A stretch of DNA of 22,965 nucleotides from Candidatus Dependentiae bacterium (GTDB lineage Bacteria; Babelota; Babeliae; Babelales; UASB340): the NCBI GenBank assembly GCA_018897535.1, contig JAHIKO010000032.1, positions 1-22,965 on the forward strand. Direction: 5' to 3'. Below the pieces are notes generated by a model. It saw only the letters and a program-made list of their open reading frames with translations, made no database searches and was not told where the DNA came from. Position 1 is the stretch's first letter, and each line of letters begins with the position of its first letter. Below are positions 21,121-22,965 of this stretch, piece by piece. A program made the position numbers and the translations under genes.

Positions 21121-22641
21121 TTAAAATTTCATGCCGATTTTGCCATATACTTGCCAGTTTTCGATACCATCGTTTCCGGCAAATTCATATGCACCGCCAA
21201 TGCCAAGCATTAGAGGATATTCCCATTCTTTCCAGTTGTAGCCTACGCCTGCAAAAATCTTATGTGTATCCATTGATGGGGTTTCTGCAACTGTTGTATC
21301 AATATTATCTCTAATTAATTGATATGCAGTTGTGCCAAATACAACAGGGGCATCAAATGTAGCACCATCAACAACAGCATTATCGCTAGCTTTAGGTAAG
21401 AAATTTGTTACTAATAATGATGCTGTTCCAACCCAATCAGGATCAACAATAGCATGTGTTGCTGTTTGGAAATCTGTTCCCTTTAATTTAACATCTTCTC
21501 TTTCTTTCCAGAAGAAGTTATATCCTAAGTCTAATGTCCAGCCGCCATTATTGTATGTGAAGTAAAGTATTGCATCTACTTGACTGCCCGGTTCAACTTC
21601 AACATTTTTTGTCAAAACGTTTGCAGCTGGTATTGCAGTATTTCCGCCATCGGTACCAACATAACGATATTGTCCCCAATTTACAGAAGTTCCATCAGAT
21701 TTTTTAAGACCTAATGTTCTCATTTCTGTATCTTCAAACATATATCTATAGTTTGCAACACCTGTTAATTTGATGTTTTGGTCATTCTTTTCCCAAAGTT
21801 TTACTGAGAAATCAAGACCGCCACCAACTGCCCAATGTCCGCCATTTCCAACTATTGGTTCAAATGCCCATACGCCATCTGCATCATTTCCTACCGGAAT
21901 GGTTAAACCAAGATTTAATGCTACATAATATTTTTCTTTGTCGAAAAACTTATAGCCTAAAACTAAATCTATGTCTGCAACCGATGTTTCAGAGTGTGAA
22001 CCACCAATTTTTGCGTATTTTAATACCTGTTGAGCATCAGCGCCAGTTTGGGCTGCAGCTGTTGCTGCTGGATTACCATCGCCATATGTTCCTAAAAAGT
22101 AGTTTTCTATATAATTGCTACTTAAAAAGAAACTATTACCACCGGCTTTATTTGAGACATTGATATGCATATCTGTATCAACATTTACAATAGGCAATGC
22201 AACCTTTAAATATAAGCCATCAAGAATTTTTTCTAAATCTTGGTAGTAATCAATTCTTGCGCCATAAGCTTGAAGTTCCGGTTCAAATTTAACATCTGCA
22301 ACTGCAGTTGCCTCGTCAGCGTGATGGAATATACGTCTGAAAGCTAAATCCGATGTTGCAATATTGGTTGAACCTGAAAGTCTAATTACATTTTTGTTAG
22401 CAAAACCAAAATATTTACCTAAATCACCTTTGTCGCATGATTCAAGATAAAATGGAACTACTTGGAAATGAGCTCCGAAGAAATCTCCATTTTTATGTTG
22501 AATTAATTCATTGAATGTTGTGTATTCCATTGGAAGGTTTACGCCTTGTGATCTTGGCATCAAGAATGTTTTATTTGTAGCTGCGTTCATTGTGCCAACA
22601 GCGAAAGCCGTTACCAACAAACCTTTTAGAAGTTTATTCAT
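21121..22641 (-). CDS. outer-membrane beta-barrel-like protein, paralog 2
   Basis: 506 residues, paralogous to the 18358-19887 product from signal peptide to last residue. The signal is MNKLLKGLLVTAFAVGTMNA, followed by MPRSQGVNLPMEYTTFNEL; shared strands include KYYVALNLGLTIPVG, GVANYRYMFEDTEMRTLGLKK and NWGQYR, and it ends WQVYGKIGMKF with the terminal Phe expected of BAM substrates. The most variable segments (about 85-105, 160-195 and 400-435) are rich in small residues and probably correspond to surface loops. ATG 22639-22641 has AGGGG about 10 nt upstream. Its leader shares motifs with that of paralog 1. A terminator at 21050-21073 separates it from the transposase gene. Function unknown; porin, adhesin or surface-layer-like roles are all possible. 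Confidence 0.82.
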   Translation of the reverse strand: MNKLLKGLLVTAFAVGTMNAATNKTFLMPRSQGVNLPMEYTTFNELIQHKNGDFFGAHFQVVPFYLESCDKGDLGKYFGFANKNVIRLSGSTNIATSDLAFRRIFHHADEATAVADVKFEPELQAYGARIDYYQDLEKILDGLYLKVALPIVNVDTDMHINVSNKAGGNSFFLSSNYIENYFLGTYGDGNPAATAAAQTGADAQQVLKYAKIGGSHSETSVADIDLVLGYKFFDKEKYYVALNLGLTIPVGNDADGVWAFEPIVGNGGHWAVGGGLDFSVKLWEKNDQNIKLTGVANYRYMFEDTEMRTLGLKKSDGTSVNWGQYRYVGTDGGNTAIPAANVLTKNVEVEPGSQVDAILYFTYNNGGWTLDLGYNFFWKEREDVKLKGTDFQTATHAIVDPDWVGTASLLVTNFLPKASDNAVVDGATFDAPVVFGTTAYQLIRDNIDTTVAETPSMDTHKIFAGVGYNWKEWEYPLMLGIGGAYEFAGNDGIENWQVYGKIGMKF

Positions 22642-22965
22642 ATTAGTCTTTCCCCTAAGAAATTTCGATCAAAAAACAACAATTAAAAATTACATTTTAA
22701 GTGTAAAATTTAACGTATGTAAAAGATCGAAGACTACTTACTTACTTTACCATTATGTAAAAACTCGGATGTTATTGTGTGTATCGATTAAGAAATAAAC
22801 ATGATGTTTTTATGATGAACAAAAAAAGAAGTTAGTTGTTATTACGTTCCTCCTCTCTTTTTTTATCTCAACGAGATATACCTACCAACATTAGTGTTGT
22901 TTGTGTCTAAAAAAAATTTCACTACTCTTTCGCCCTGGAATCACGATGCCATTTTTGATTTGGCG
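22642..22965 (-). promoter_or_regulatory. long 5' leader and upstream region of barrel gene 2
   Basis: No gene seen. It contains, in the same order as the paralog-1 leader, the exact ACTTACTTACTTTACC block (22736-22751), a GGAGG on the message strand (22849-22853) with no usable start codon after it, and AACATT...GTTTGTGTC (22885-22907). About 80 nt are inserted between the first two compared with paralog 1. No convincing -35/-10 pair is visible before the window ends. Confidence 0.5.

Noticed and set aside
20991..21314. Plus-strand open frame from the repeat into barrel gene 2
   Set aside because: It overlaps a clear terminator and the end of a well-supported gene; composition is that of an antisense shadow.

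Overview
The window is AT-rich (roughly 30% G+C by eye) bacterial chromosome from a Gram-negative-type cell. It has a LolC/E-type lipoprotein-releasing permease, a probable lipoprotein, two large beta-barrel-like proteins ending in phenylalanine, and MurF and FtsK for wall synthesis and division. A secreted ankyrin-repeat/phosphatase protein, small mobile elements and the style of the barrel proteins suggest a host-associated lineage such as Candidatus Dependentiae (TM6). That placement is an inference from gene style, not from a marker gene.

Layout. 3-203 is the 3' end of an unidentified plus-strand gene, followed by a decayed repeat. From 448 to 6423 all genes are on the minus strand: a putative lipoprotein overlapping rpiB; then brnQ, with its own good sigma70-type promoter, and ileS, which pairs branched-chain amino acid uptake with isoleucyl-tRNA synthesis; then a small secreted protein with a terminator. 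A divergent intergenic region at 6424-6542 starts the plus-strand pair lolC/E-pgk. After pgk comes a compact GIY-YIG nuclease gene between two exact 37-bp inverted repeats, then a heparinase II/III-like gene that overlaps at its 3' end a minus-strand Cys/His-rich gene.

12035-14289 is the most unusual stretch. A secreted ankyrin/PPP-phosphatase fusion gene lies between two direct copies of the last 59 bp of murF, one being the real murF end and the other an orphan remnant. murF and ftsK follow on the minus strand. ftsK is preceded by 11-bp tandem repeats that each carry a -35-like box.

18243-22965 holds two paralogous outer-membrane-type genes on the minus strand, duplicated together with their downstream repeat and terminator and with related long leaders. 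Between them is an IS200-like/RAYT transposase gene between 88-bp inverted repeats. A second repeat type beside it matches the repeats that bound the GIY-YIG unit, so the two small elements may belong to one repeat/transposase system. No tRNA, rRNA or CRISPR array was seen.
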